Shown here: positions 1 to 8,646 of the stretch, one piece after another | Position numbering within the stretch: position 1 is the first letter of the stretch | Layout of the letters: each line of letters starts with the position of its first letter | DNA from: Hoyosella sp. YIM 151337 | GTDB taxonomy: Bacteria; Actinomycetota; Actinomycetes; Mycobacteriales; Mycobacteriaceae | Assembly: GCF_026041215.1 (NCBI RefSeq) | Contig: NZ_JAPEIQ010000044.1 | Location: forward strand, 113,759-177,758 | DNA length: 64,000 nucleotides | Reading direction: 5' to 3' | Translations under genes and position numbers: made by a program | The notes under the pieces: model-generated | Databases searched by the model: none | Seen by the model: only the letters and a program-made list of their open reading frames with translations | What the model was told of the DNA's origin: nothing

Positions 1-449
1 CCATATAACCCGCATTCCTTCCCGTGCTGTCCTACGATGGAGGCGGGCCGGGCATGTAACTGTTGTTCCGCACCCAGCCCTGGTGTTTAGTTGTTGCCCT
101 CGTGCGGCGGGTCTTCCCGAGTGTCGCCTCGGTTAGTTCGCGCAGTTTCCAGCGCGATGTACGCCGTACGGAGGGCCACAACCGTGGAGGCGAGAACCAG
201 AAGCTCGCCAGAACCCAATTTCAGGGAGCGGAGCGGAAGAAATTGGGGGACGCGCGACAGCGCCCGGGGGTGGGTTGACGCAACGGGCCCCGGATGAGGC
301 CACAAACCCAGCCACCCGCCAGGTCCTCAACAAACACAGCGCCGCGCCGGCGGCCCCAATGAAAACTTCACGTGCTCAGCGCCTCAGCAAGCGGAGCGGC
401 TGTCACTGAACCATTGCGCGGCAACCAATTTGAGTGAAGGAAGTGATTT
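1..449. other. Stretch without a convincing gene
   Basis: Short overlapping frames exist on both strands, but none has a plausible ribosome binding site, a conserved motif or protein-like composition; they are rich in Arg, Ser and Pro, as noncoding GC-rich DNA often is. The last bases before position 450 hold the purine-rich tract that serves the next gene. A gene ending just left of the window cannot be excluded. Confidence 0.5.
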
Positions 450-764
450 TTGAATAGCACCACAGATGGCGCACGCAACAGTCATTCCTATTATCCCGGT
501 CGGATAGCTCAAGTCCTGCTGGGATTATTCGCAGGAGTCATCCTCTGGACGCTGCTCATCCGGATACTCGTCCAGTCAGGGATGGTGATGCCTTGGTACG
601 GATTGTTCACTCTGCCTGCAATTAGCGCTGGGCTTATCGCATTCGGTGTGAAGCGCTGGCTTCCACCAGCGGCGACGTTCGGATGGTCCTTGCTTGCTGG
701 GGTGGCAGGAACATCGATCTTCGTGCTCATAATAGTCTCGGGCTTTTCAAGCATCCCGCACTAG
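450..764 (+). CDS. Small hypothetical membrane protein
   Basis: A 104-residue protein with three hydrophobic stretches at about residues 20-42, 49-65 and 74-98, so probably an integral membrane protein with a short polar N-terminus. I recognise no family. The TTG start is chosen because a GAAGG tract at 436-440 lies about nine bases upstream and no ATG or GTG is better placed. It sits alone in an accessory-looking stretch, followed by a lipoprotein gene on the same strand about 300 bases later. Function unknown; coding status is supported mainly by the membrane-protein pattern and the ribosome binding site. Confidence 0.55.
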   Translation: MNSTTDGARNSHSYYPGRIAQVLLGLFAGVILWTLLIRILVQSGMVMPWYGLFTLPAISAGLIAFGVKRWLPPAATFGWSLLAGVAGTSIFVLIIVSGFSSIPH

Positions 765-1059
765 CTGCAGCATTGCGCTATCCCAACGAATATCACTGCG
801 CCGGATACAGCCTGCTATCTCGTCACCTCTCACAACCAGTCCGGACGCGGGACCAATTGTGGTTCTATACAATAGGGTACTTGAGAATGGCACATTCTAT
901 GTGGATGCAGATTTCAGCGCCTTGCCAGAGGGATAGTTCCTGCTCGGCATAAACGGACCAGAAGGGTAACGATCGGGCATGAGCGTCGGCAACGTTACTA
1001 CCTCCCTGTCGGCGCCATTTCCCGCAGGCCTGAGGAGTATAAGCCTTAGAAGCGGAACG

Positions 1060-1626
1060 ATGAAGTTTGTTTTCATGATTATGTTCTTCATCGTTCCACT
1101 TCTGGTCGCATGCGGATACAATGAATCCGATGACCGGGAGCCTTTGCCCACCCAGTCGTATTCGCCCCAGAATTCGGAGGTGAATGTGTTTGACAAGTTA
1201 ATCCAAGAGGATAGCGGTGACCCTTGGGGACACTTTACAATAATGGATCAACCTAGCGGACTGCCATTGTGGCCAATCCTCCCTGATGATTGCATTGAGC
1301 CCGCTACGGATGGGAAAATAATATTCGTCTGCACCGGAGCCGAGAGCGGTATAGTTTCAATACGCGTAGAAACGCTAGCCAGCGCGCCTGCCCGTCCCAC
1401 AGAAGGATGGGCCGAGGTCTTTGACACTTACGTTTCGTCGGTAACTGGTGATCTCTACCTCTGGACCGGGGCCGCAGAACGCTGGCCCGGCATCAGCCAG
1501 CCACTTACCCCGCACCCTGGCACGTACCACGTCAGGATCCATATCAATGGGCGCTTAGAAAATCGCGGCTGGGGAGAAAACATCACGGATGAGTCTTACC
1601 TAATACAAGTATGGGAGCAAACGTAG
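1060..1626 (+). CDS. Putative lipoprotein
   Basis: The ATG at 1060 gives a 188-residue protein beginning with a short basic/hydrophobic segment and a lipobox ending at Cys18 (LLVAC), which marks a lipoprotein anchored on the outside of the cytoplasmic membrane. An upstream in-frame ATG at 979 would bury that signal 27 residues inside the protein, so it is not used. The mature part is acidic with several Trp and Pro residues and matches no family I know. Base composition is visibly more AT-rich than in the catabolic genes downstream, suggesting recent acquisition or relaxed selection. Exported by inference; role unknown. Confidence 0.7.
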   Translation: MKFVFMIMFFIVPLLVACGYNESDDREPLPTQSYSPQNSEVNVFDKLIQEDSGDPWGHFTIMDQPSGLPLWPILPDDCIEPATDGKIIFVCTGAESGIVSIRVETLASAPARPTEGWAEVFDTYVSSVTGDLYLWTGAAERWPGISQPLTPHPGTYHVRIHINGRLENRGWGENITDESYLIQVWEQT

Positions 1627-2141
1627 CGTTCCCTCGCCACCGCCGGTCACCGGACGCTCATAGAAACCCCACACGGGGCCGACAAGGAGCACCCCGCTGA
1701 TTCCCGGGACTCCCCGGACAGGCCCTGAAAGACCGCGCAGTCCCACAGGCTGGCGGGCGCACGAGTCCGCGCTGGCGGACTTCTCCAGATGGGCAGTCCA
1801 CGGTGGCGGTGTTCTTTCTACGGCAGCTACGCACCCGAGTCACACGGGAGATGGTGCGGCAGGGTTGGTCGCCGACAAGTTACTGCGCATGATGTAGTGC
1901 AGATTGGGTTACGCAGGCGCACCTCGCGGCCCAGTCTCAGAGTGAGCGCGGCAGCTTTTTCGTCCGTTGCCTCGACAAGGTCCGCGATCGCGCCGTCGCC
2001 CGCTCGCAGGACTCGCGAGAACACCTGCTCGACCGTCAGACCAGCCATCGATGCCGTTTCGTTGAGGAATACTCGACGTTCGTGATGGTCGCCGCGGTGT
2101 CTTAAGTGCGGCAATAATCCGCGTGGTGGGAGCATTCCGCG
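1627..2141. other. Intergenic stretch with a possible gene remnant
   Basis: No full gene is convincing here. On the minus strand between about 1900 and 2070 one frame reads like real protein (an Ala/Glu/Val/Leu-rich segment containing GLTVEQVFSRVLRAGDG), but it is flanked by Arg/Pro/His-rich translation with no good start or end. I read it as a fragment of a decayed gene of unknown family rather than an intact gene. Confidence 0.35.
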
Positions 2142-2639
2142 CTAGGAAGGGGGAAACCGTCGGCTGAATTGAATGTCGGCCTCGATTTCGGGCCCAGTCA
2201 AAGGGCGGAGGATAAGGTCCTCAAGGTATATACTTGCCGCTGAGGCTGCGTCATCTTCGGGAGCCATACTTCTGAGCTTACGAAGATCCACATAATTGTT
2301 GATTTGAATCGGTGGATCAACTTGATGATGCAGAACGGTAATTGTTACTGAGCATTCTTCGTCATCCAGGTGGAGGCTGAGAACTCTGATACCTCCGCGG
2401 TTTTGGTTGCTGATCAGCCCGCCGAGCATCACCTGTGAACATACGAGGTTCCACGAGTCGAATAAGCGGTCATACTCGAGGTGAAGCTCTCCGTATTCTC
2501 CGTGGTACTCGTGCCACGAGGAGCCGCTCGACTCTGACTCAGGCCCCACAATCCCTCCTAGACCGAGATTACTCGCGACCATAGCGAGCCCACCCCAGCT
2601 TAGAGGTGCCATCGCTGGCGGTCTCATTTTGATGCGCAC
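2142..2639 (-). CDS. Hypothetical protein
   Basis: A 165-residue acidic protein from a GTG start. It has no signal peptide or membrane segment. The composition (many Glu, Asp, Ser and Leu with few Arg runs) looks like a genuine globular protein, with a Tyr/Glu/His-rich region at about residues 42-60 and a helical acidic segment near the C-terminus. I recognise no domain. It stands alone between a probable remnant and the MFS transporter gene, with about 270 unassigned bases upstream. Probably accessory; function unknown. Confidence 0.6.
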   Translation of the reverse strand: MRIKMRPPAMAPLSWGGLAMVASNLGLGGIVGPESESSGSSWHEYHGEYGELHLEYDRLFDSWNLVCSQVMLGGLISNQNRGGIRVLSLHLDDEECSVTITVLHHQVDPPIQINNYVDLRKLRSMAPEDDAASAASIYLEDLILRPLTGPEIEADIQFSRRFPPS

Positions 2640-2906
2640 AGTGGCATCTCGTCTGGCGTAAGGCGGATCTCTGCAAAATGTGCACCTGCTGGCGTCGCCT
2701 TACACAGCCCGACCAGTGTCGCTTGCCCGGGTGGTGAAACCACGTCGTTGCCGCTAGTGTTCGACTACCCGTGAGTGTCCATCGGGCATCGGTCTCGCTT
2801 TCTGTCGTGCCAACGGTTGGTGTGTTCAGGGCGGGTGCGTTGCCGGTAGGTCGGGCCCTCGATGACGAGGGTGTGCGTCGTCCACCGAGCACTCCCCGGA
2901 CTGGAG

Positions 2907-4331
2907 TCAGTCGCGCGGCGCTAGGGGCGTAGCCCGCATCCCGACTCCCAGCTGGTCGGGCTTCTTCACCGCGAGCACCAGCGCCAGCCCGGCGCTCAGC
3001 ACGAGAATTATCCCGATGATTCCGAACCGGTCTCCGGCGAAGATCCAGACAAATAGGCCGAAGAGCGCAGGCGTCAGGAACGAGACTGCCCGGCCCACCA
3101 TGAGGTAGAGCCCGAACATTTCCCCTTCCCGGCCGGGCGGTGTCAGCCGCACCATGAAGGTGCGCGCCGCCGACTGGATTGGACCGACCCAGAAGGTAAG
3201 GATCAGTCCGAATACCCAGAACATCATGGGCCCTTCGGCGATGAGCAGCACCACACCGGTAGCGATCATTGCGACGAGACCGGTCACGATCACGGCCTTC
3301 GGGCCGAACTTGTCGTCGAAGAAGCCTGCCGATAAGGCACCGAGACCGGCGACGATGTTCGCCGCGGCACCGAAAAGCAGCACATCGGACTCAGTGATGC
3401 CGTACACGGTGACGGCAAGGATCGCTCCGAAGGCGAAGACACCGGACAAACCGTCCCGGAAGATGCCCTGCGCGAGCAGATACAGCACCGTGCGGCGATC
3501 CTCGCGGTAGAGCGTTTTGACGTCCCGGAACACTTTGGCGTACGACTGCCTCAGCGTGGCCCGGTGGTCCGCGCGCGGATCGCGCGGCAGCTCGGGAATT
3601 GTCAGGAACAGCGGCACCGCGAGGATCGCGAACCAGATGGCCGCCATCACGACAACCAAGCGGACGTTGAAACCCTCGTCAGTGCTGAGCCCCAGAAAGC
3701 CTCTGGTGTCACCGTCCCCCGCCATGAAGCCGAAGAACGAGAAAAGCAACAGGAAAATACCGCCGAAGTAGCCGAAGGACCAGGCCAGCCCCGACACCTT
3801 ACCCACCGTCTCTGGGCGGGACACCTGCCGAAGCATCGCGTTGTACGGGACGTTCGACAGTTCCGAGAAGGCCGCCGCCAGCGCGAGCAGGATCAGCCCT
3901 AGCCAGAAGTAGTAGTGCTGCACCGTAAACTCGGTGAACCCAAGGTTGAACGTGAACGGCGTGTCGCTGTTGCGTACGAAGAACATGCCGAACATGCAGA
4001 TGATCGTGAGCACGGTGAGGAACCCAAGGGCACGTTTGCGCCGCCCCGCAGCGTCAGACCGCTGGCCTGTAACGGGCGCGAGCACGGCGATGATCAGGCC
4101 GCCTATGGCCATCGACCACGCCAGCCACGTGGAGGCGGCGAACGGGCCGGTGATGTTCTCGCCAACGGCGTTGACGAGGTACACGGCGAATACGAACGTC
4201 ACCACAAGGGCGTGGAACGACGAATTACCGGCATCCCACAAGCCCCATGAGATGACTTGATGTGGCTTATTCGCGGTAGCGACGAGCTCTTCTTTGCTGC
4301 GTCCGTGTCCCTGGAGCGGGCTCGCTGTCAT
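2907..4331 (-). CDS. MFS transporter, Atg22/UMF1-like
   Basis: A 474-residue integral membrane protein with about twelve hydrophobic segments. The start near residue 28 (ISWGLWDAGNSSFHAL) is the hallmark of the UMF1 branch of the major facilitator superfamily, related to the vacuolar effluxer Atg22. A basic loop with the pattern GQRSDAAGRRKR lies between segments 2 and 3, the usual MFS signature position. The substrate is unknown; Atg22 exports amino acids in yeast, but that role cannot be transferred safely. The gene is divergent from the SDR at 4401, with only 69 bases between starts, so the two may share a control region. Confidence 0.85.
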   Translation of the reverse strand: MTASPLQGHGRSKEELVATANKPHQVISWGLWDAGNSSFHALVVTFVFAVYLVNAVGENITGPFAASTWLAWSMAIGGLIIAVLAPVTGQRSDAAGRRKRALGFLTVLTIICMFGMFFVRNSDTPFTFNLGFTEFTVQHYYFWLGLILLALAAAFSELSNVPYNAMLRQVSRPETVGKVSGLAWSFGYFGGIFLLLFSFFGFMAGDGDTRGFLGLSTDEGFNVRLVVVMAAIWFAILAVPLFLTIPELPRDPRADHRATLRQSYAKVFRDVKTLYREDRRTVLYLLAQGIFRDGLSGVFAFGAILAVTVYGITESDVLLFGAAANIVAGLGALSAGFFDDKFGPKAVIVTGLVAMIATGVVLLIAEGPMMFWVFGLILTFWVGPIQSAARTFMVRLTPPGREGEMFGLYLMVGRAVSFLTPALFGLFVWIFAGDRFGIIGIILVLSAGLALVLAVKKPDQLGVGMRATPLAPRD

Positions 4332-4400
4332 GGTGCGAGCTTACTGGTCAGCGACCGATTTCTCGCCCTCATCGACGCCTCACGCGAGTAGTGTTCAAGG

Positions 4401-5267
4401 ATGAGTCACGGAAGAACAGCTTTCATCACCGGTGCGTCCCGCGGGATCGGGGCCGGAATCGCCCGCGAATTGGCCGACCGGGGATGGAATGTCGCACTCA
4501 CCGGCATCGAGCCCGACGAACTAGCGTGGCTCGCGAAGGAAATCGGTTCCAGCGCAGCCTGGTTCCTGGCGGACGTTACAAGCCAGGATGACCTCGATAA
4601 AGCCGTCGCGGGCACCCTCGACCACTTTGGCCGCATCGACGCTGTCGTCGCGAATGCTGGTATCGCTTCCTTCGGCACGGTGCGGGTCACTGATCCTGAT
4701 GCGTTCGCAAAAACGATTGACATCAACCTCACTGGAGCATTCCGCACAGTTCGTGCCGCTCTGCCCGCGATCATCGAGAGCAAGGGGTATGCGCTTGTCA
4801 TCGCGTCGGTGGCGAGCTTCGCGCCCATGGCTGGCCTTGCTGCGTACGCGGCGAGCAAGTCGGGGGTTGAGTCGTTTTCCTCGGCTTTGGCTGCCGAGGT
4901 CGCGGGGCATGGGGTAGCTGTGGGGTGCGCGCATCCGTCCTGGATCGACACCGACATGGTGCGCGACGCGGAGGTCGACCTGCGCAGCTTCCGCGATATG
5001 CGCGCAACATTGCCGTGGCCACTGCACGCCACGACGACACTCGACGACTGCTCCCGGATCATCGCGGATGGTATCGAGAAGCGCCGGCGCCGCATCTACG
5101 TACCCGGGTCAGTGCGGCTGCTGTATTGGATGCGAGCGTTCCTGCAATCGGGGCCAACACTCGCTCTTCTCGGCAAGATTTCAGCCCCAATAGTGTCGGA
5201 AGTCGAGGAGGAGGTCCGCGCACTTGGCCGGTCTGTCAGCGAGCGAGTGGCCCGGTTGACGTCGTAA
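4401..5267 (+). CDS. Short-chain dehydrogenase/reductase
   Basis: A 288-residue classical SDR. The nucleotide-binding Rossmann motif TGASRGIG lies at about residues 10-17, NAG is at about residues 85-87, and the active site is Ser (IASVAS) plus Tyr-x3-Lys (YAASK). About 40 extra residues at the C-terminus may form a membrane or substrate-binding cap, as in SDRs acting on lipid or steroid substrates. The ATG follows a weak purine tract (CAAGG). It is divergent from the MFS gene, and guanine deaminase follows about 60 bases later on the same strand. An oxidoreductase of unknown substrate; NADP preference is suggested by the Arg after TGAS but is not certain. Confidence 0.9.
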   Translation: MSHGRTAFITGASRGIGAGIARELADRGWNVALTGIEPDELAWLAKEIGSSAAWFLADVTSQDDLDKAVAGTLDHFGRIDAVVANAGIASFGTVRVTDPDAFAKTIDINLTGAFRTVRAALPAIIESKGYALVIASVASFAPMAGLAAYAASKSGVESFSSALAAEVAGHGVAVGCAHPSWIDTDMVRDAEVDLRSFRDMRATLPWPLHATTTLDDCSRIIADGIEKRRRRIYVPGSVRLLYWMRAFLQSGPTLALLGKISAPIVSEVEEEVRALGRSVSERVARLTS

Positions 5268-5328
5268 CCCACCAATCGTGTGAATCGGTAGCGCTGCCTG
5301 TTCGGCCACAGTGTGGGAGTGTTTGTAG

Positions 5329-6777
5329 GTGCAGGTTCACCGAGGCCATCTCCTCCATATCACGGGTAGTCCCGCGGTTTGGGCAGCCCGTGATTCGCTC
5401 GTCGAGGAGTCGGACGGTGCGCTCGTGGTGGATGCCCTCGGACGGATCCTGTATTCGGGTCCGTTCTGGGCGATGCCCGATAGGTTCCGGATCGCGCCTG
5501 TACGGGATCACCGCCCCGCGTTCCTGATCCCGGGCTTCGTGGACACACACGTGCATTTCCCGCAGGTGTTCTCTGTCGCCGCACATGGCGGCGGCACACT
5601 GCTGAACTGGCTCGATCGGTGCATCTTTCCCGCTGAGGCACGTCTGCGCGAGCCGGAGCATGCGCGCCGCGCCGCAGCAGCGTTCTGCTCCGCACGCATT
5701 CGAGCGGGCACCACGGCAGCGATGGTTTTCGGTTCCGCGTTCCCTGCAGCGCAGAATGCGCTGTTCGAAGCGACCGCACGGGCGGGGTTACGTATCGTCA
5801 GCGGGCGCGGGATTCAGACGCGTGGACCTGCAGCCGCAGCGCCGCTTCTCACCGGCGATCGTGAGGCAGAAGACCTGTGCCGCCTGGAAATTGAGCGATG
5901 GCATTGTGCCGATCAGCCTGACCGCCCCGACCTCGCACACCTTCAGGTCGCGCTGGTGCCACGTTTCGCGCTCTCCGTGACTACGGAGACGCTGCGATGG
6001 CTTGGCGACCTCTACGATGAACTGCGCGATAAGGGCGTGTACTTCCACTCTCATCTGAGCGAAAACGATGCTCCCGGCACCGGCGAGGTGGACGCCGTGT
6101 GCCGTGACTTCGGCACCGTCAGTTACCTCGACACCTACGACGGCGCTTTCCTCCCCGGGTCAGAACCGAGTGGACGGTCGCTGCTGGGCCGCCGGAGCAT
6201 CCTCGCTCACGCGGTGCATTGCACAGAGGCCGAACTTGCCCGATTATCCGCCACCGGCACGTCGATCGCGCATTGCCCGACGTCTCAGCTGTTCCTGGGG
6301 TCCGGCACTATGCCGTGGCTGAGGACAGTGCGCAGTGGTGTGACGGTCGCGCTCGGTTCGGACGTCGGCGCCGGCGACGAATGGCTCATCAGCCGGGTGG
6401 CCAACGACTGCTTCAAAGTCCACATGAGTGAACGAGCACCTTTCGCGACCGCGATCGATCCGGCAGCACTGTTGTACACCGCTACCCTCGCGGGCGCGAA
6501 GGCACTCGACATGGAAGCCAGGTTCGGCAACCTCGATGCGGGGAAGGACGCGGACTTTCTCGTAGTCGACCCTCGGGAATGGGAACCGCTGGAACGAGCA
6601 CTGGAATCGGTGCGAGGCTCCGCCGATTCGCTCGTCTTCTCACTATTGATGACGATGCGTGAACCCGCGATCACCTCAGTATTCGTTGCGGGTAAAGAGG
6701 TTTCGGCTGCTACGGATGCATCTCCTCCCGAGACCACGGGGCTGGCCGCGGAACCGTCGACGGCGTTCGATAGCTGA
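5329..6777 (+). CDS. guaD: Guanine deaminase
   Basis: A 482-residue amidohydrolase that fits guanine deaminase, which hydrolyses guanine to xanthine and ammonia in purine breakdown. The metal-binding motif PGFVDTHVHFPQ (His74, His76) is the form typical of guanine deaminases. Further metal and active-site groups are the SHLSEN segment near residue 243, AHAVHC near 290 and GSDVGAG near 345. GTG is the best available start, although the upstream ribosome binding site is poor. Length is slightly above the usual 430-450 residues because of a C-terminal tail. Later purine steps (uricase, OHCU decarboxylase) are encoded at 43.3-44.7 kb rather than next to it. Confidence 0.88.
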   Translation: MQVHRGHLLHITGSPAVWAARDSLVEESDGALVVDALGRILYSGPFWAMPDRFRIAPVRDHRPAFLIPGFVDTHVHFPQVFSVAAHGGGTLLNWLDRCIFPAEARLREPEHARRAAAAFCSARIRAGTTAAMVFGSAFPAAQNALFEATARAGLRIVSGRGIQTRGPAAAAPLLTGDREAEDLCRLEIERWHCADQPDRPDLAHLQVALVPRFALSVTTETLRWLGDLYDELRDKGVYFHSHLSENDAPGTGEVDAVCRDFGTVSYLDTYDGAFLPGSEPSGRSLLGRRSILAHAVHCTEAELARLSATGTSIAHCPTSQLFLGSGTMPWLRTVRSGVTVALGSDVGAGDEWLISRVANDCFKVHMSERAPFATAIDPAALLYTATLAGAKALDMEARFGNLDAGKDADFLVVDPREWEPLERALESVRGSADSLVFSLLMTMREPAITSVFVAGKEVSAATDASPPETTGLAAEPSTAFDS

Positions 6778-6920
6778 GCGATACTGCGGATCCGGCCACG
6801 CGCCACGGCTACGACATAAATCGTAAAAACCGCACCGACACCAACCAGTACGAGCGTCACAACGATCGCGCCCGCAACGAACGCAAGCGTGTCCACAGTA
6901 GCTCCAGCAGTGTCAGGCAT
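6285..6920 (-). CDS. Possible small membrane protein antisense to guaD 3' end
   Basis: The ATG at 6920 is preceded by a very good ribosome binding site (AAGGGGGA on the minus strand). The first 60 residues form one clear membrane segment (about residues 10-40) followed by a basic stretch, which looks real. After that the frame runs antisense through the 3' half of guaD and its Ser/Ala/Arg-rich composition looks like a shadow of that gene. Either the gene is real and overlaps guaD tail to tail, or a membrane-peptide gene has lost its stop codon. I trust the N-terminal part more than the full length. Confidence 0.4.
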   Translation of the reverse strand: MPDTAGATVDTLAFVAGAIVVTLVLVGVGAVFTIYVVAVARGRIRSIAQLSNAVDGSAASPVVSGGDASVAAETSLPATNTEVIAGSRIVINSEKTSESAEPRTDSSARSSGSHSRGSTTRKSASFPASRLPNLASMSSAFAPARVAVYNSAAGSIAVAKGARSLMWTLKQSLATRLMSHSSPAPTSEPSATVTPLRTVLSHGIVPDPRNS

Positions 6921-7095
6921 AGATTCCCCCTTGCGCCCCCTGTCACCATTAGTACGCGCAACTAAGGCCTGTCACGTGGTCGACCCGCCGCGCATTGTTG
7001 CGTGTTCGCGCAGTAGACATCTGGCGTTCACCTCAACGGGCAAAATCCCCCCTGCTTCGCGGTTATCCCCGCCGGATCGGGGGCACCCGGCAAGT

Positions 7096-8148
7096 GTGAA
7101 CATCGTGATTACGGGAGCGTCAGGAAATGTGGGTACGGCGCTGCTGCGTGCGCTTGCTTCGGATGCAGGCGGCCCGCACCACGTCGTCGGGATCTGCAGG
7201 CGTCGGCCCCCGCCTGAACCCCCATATGACACAGCCGAATGGGTGAGGGCTGACATTAGTGAGCTCTCCGCAGAACGGGAACTCCGGGAGCGGTTTCGGG
7301 ACGCGGACGCCGTAGTCCATCTTGCGTGGCTCATTCAGCCCTCTCACAACCAGGACGCGCTTAAGTCCGTCAACCGCGATGGCACGCGGCGTGTCATCAG
7401 CGCAGCGCTGGATGAGAAGGTTCCGCACTTGGTTCACATGTCCTCGATCGGAACGTACGCGTCTGCCGAGCCGGGCACGATTGCGACGGAGTCCTGGCCG
7501 CACGACGGCATTCCCAGCTCCTATTACAGCGTCGATAAGGCTTTTTGCGAGCACTTGCTCGACGGGATAGCGGCAGGCGAAACGACGATCGCTCGCGTGC
7601 GGCCGACGCTGATACTGCACGAGCCTGCCGCCTCAGAGGTCGCACGGTACTTTCTGGGGCCGCTCGTCCCCACGGTGATGCTGCGTGAGGGTCTCCTCCG
7701 CTTCGCGCCGCTGCCGAACGAGCTGCACATCCAGTTCATCCATGCGGATGACGTCGCCCGCGCCATCACTCACATCCTGCACCGGCGCGCCGGTGGCGCC
7801 TTTAACCTTGCTGCCACCCCGGTAATCGATCGCGAGAGCTGGGCGCAGATCTTCGGAGGCACCGGGCCGCCAGCGCCGGTTTCGCTTCTCCGGGCGGGCG
7901 CCGCGCTCAGCTGGCGGCTCCGGCTCCAGCCCACCGGCCCGGGATGGCTCGACATGGGCATCCAGCTCCCCCTTCTCGATTGCAGCCGGGCACATACTGA
8001 ACTGGACTGGCATCCCGAAATAACAGCGGACGAGCTGCTGCCATCGTTCTTCGAAGCCCTCCGCAACGGAACTGGCAGCCCGAGCCCACCGCTGATCCCG
8101 CGCAAGGGCTTGCAAGCGCCCTGGACCAGAACCGCGCGCACCCACTGA
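7096..8148 (+). CDS. NAD-dependent epimerase/dehydratase family protein
   Basis: An extended SDR of about 350 residues. The GTG at 7096 is chosen because it puts the Rossmann motif (VNIVITGASGNVG) right at the N-terminus, where the family has it; earlier in-frame starts add an unrelated tail. The catalytic pair is Ser (HMSSIG) with Tyr-x3-Lys (YYSVDK). The C-terminal half resembles nucleotide-sugar epimerases in general rather than one defined activity. No signal peptide is present. The gene stands alone between guaD and the molybdate genes. A cytoplasmic NAD(P)-dependent epimerase, dehydratase or reductase of unknown substrate. Confidence 0.85.
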   Translation: MNIVITGASGNVGTALLRALASDAGGPHHVVGICRRRPPPEPPYDTAEWVRADISELSAERELRERFRDADAVVHLAWLIQPSHNQDALKSVNRDGTRRVISAALDEKVPHLVHMSSIGTYASAEPGTIATESWPHDGIPSSYYSVDKAFCEHLLDGIAAGETTIARVRPTLILHEPAASEVARYFLGPLVPTVMLREGLLRFAPLPNELHIQFIHADDVARAITHILHRRAGGAFNLAATPVIDRESWAQIFGGTGPPAPVSLLRAGAALSWRLRLQPTGPGWLDMGIQLPLLDCSRAHTELDWHPEITADELLPSFFEALRNGTGSPSPPLIPRKGLQAPWTRTARTH

Positions 8149-8250
8149 TCGGCGTCCGTGCACATCGCTTGATTGTTCCCCGAAGTCAGCACCGCACAAT
8201 CGTAACTAATCCAGCTACTGCTCCGATAATGCGGGCTGTATGCTGACTTG

Positions 8251-8646
8251 ATGCCGCACTTTCGACTAAGCGAGGCAGCCGAGATTCTTGGTGTCAGTGA
8301 TGACACTGTTCGCCGGTGGGTATCTCAGGATCTGCTGACTTCCCACGCCGACGACGCTGGTCGCCAAGTTATCGACGGTGCCCAGATCGCCGCATTCGCC
8401 CGTGCGCGTGCTAGTTCTGGCAGTGGCGGTGAGCGTGTGTCTGCACGTAACAGAATCAGCGGGATTGTGACAGAAGTTCTGATGGATGGCCTCATGGCTC
8501 AAGTCGAGGTGACGGCGGGGCGCTTCCGCTTGACGTCGCTGATGTCTCGCGAAGCTGCAGTGGAAATGGGGTTAGAACCCGGGGTCGCCGCAACTGTCGT
8601 TATCAAGGCGACGACCGCGATCATCGAACGGGAAGGGCCGCGATGA
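8251..8646 (+). CDS. HTH-TOBE molybdate-responsive regulator
   Basis: A 131-residue protein with an N-terminal MerR/excisionase-like helix-turn-helix (SEAAEILGVSDDTVRRW, about residues 5-22) and a C-terminal TOBE/Mop fold at about residues 65-130, the domain that binds molybdate in ModE-type proteins. The ATG at 8251 is preferred over a TTG one codon earlier. Its stop overlaps the modA start by ATGA, so it is translationally coupled to the molybdate transporter. The inferred role is sensing intracellular molybdate and controlling modABC; a Mop-like storage role is the alternative. Confidence 0.85.
   Translation: MPHFRLSEAAEILGVSDDTVRRWVSQDLLTSHADDAGRQVIDGAQIAAFARARASSGSGGERVSARNRISGIVTEVLMDGLMAQVEVTAGRFRLTSLMSREAAVEMGLEPGVAATVVIKATTAIIEREGPR

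Noticed and set aside
1..449. Four overlapping short frames at the left edge
   Set aside because: No ribosome binding sites or motifs and Arg/Ser-rich composition; not reported as genes.
8149..8250. Possible molybdenum-cofactor riboswitch before the modABC operon
   Set aside because: Only about 100 bases, with no convincing pairing or conserved core; control by the HTH-TOBE protein is simpler.
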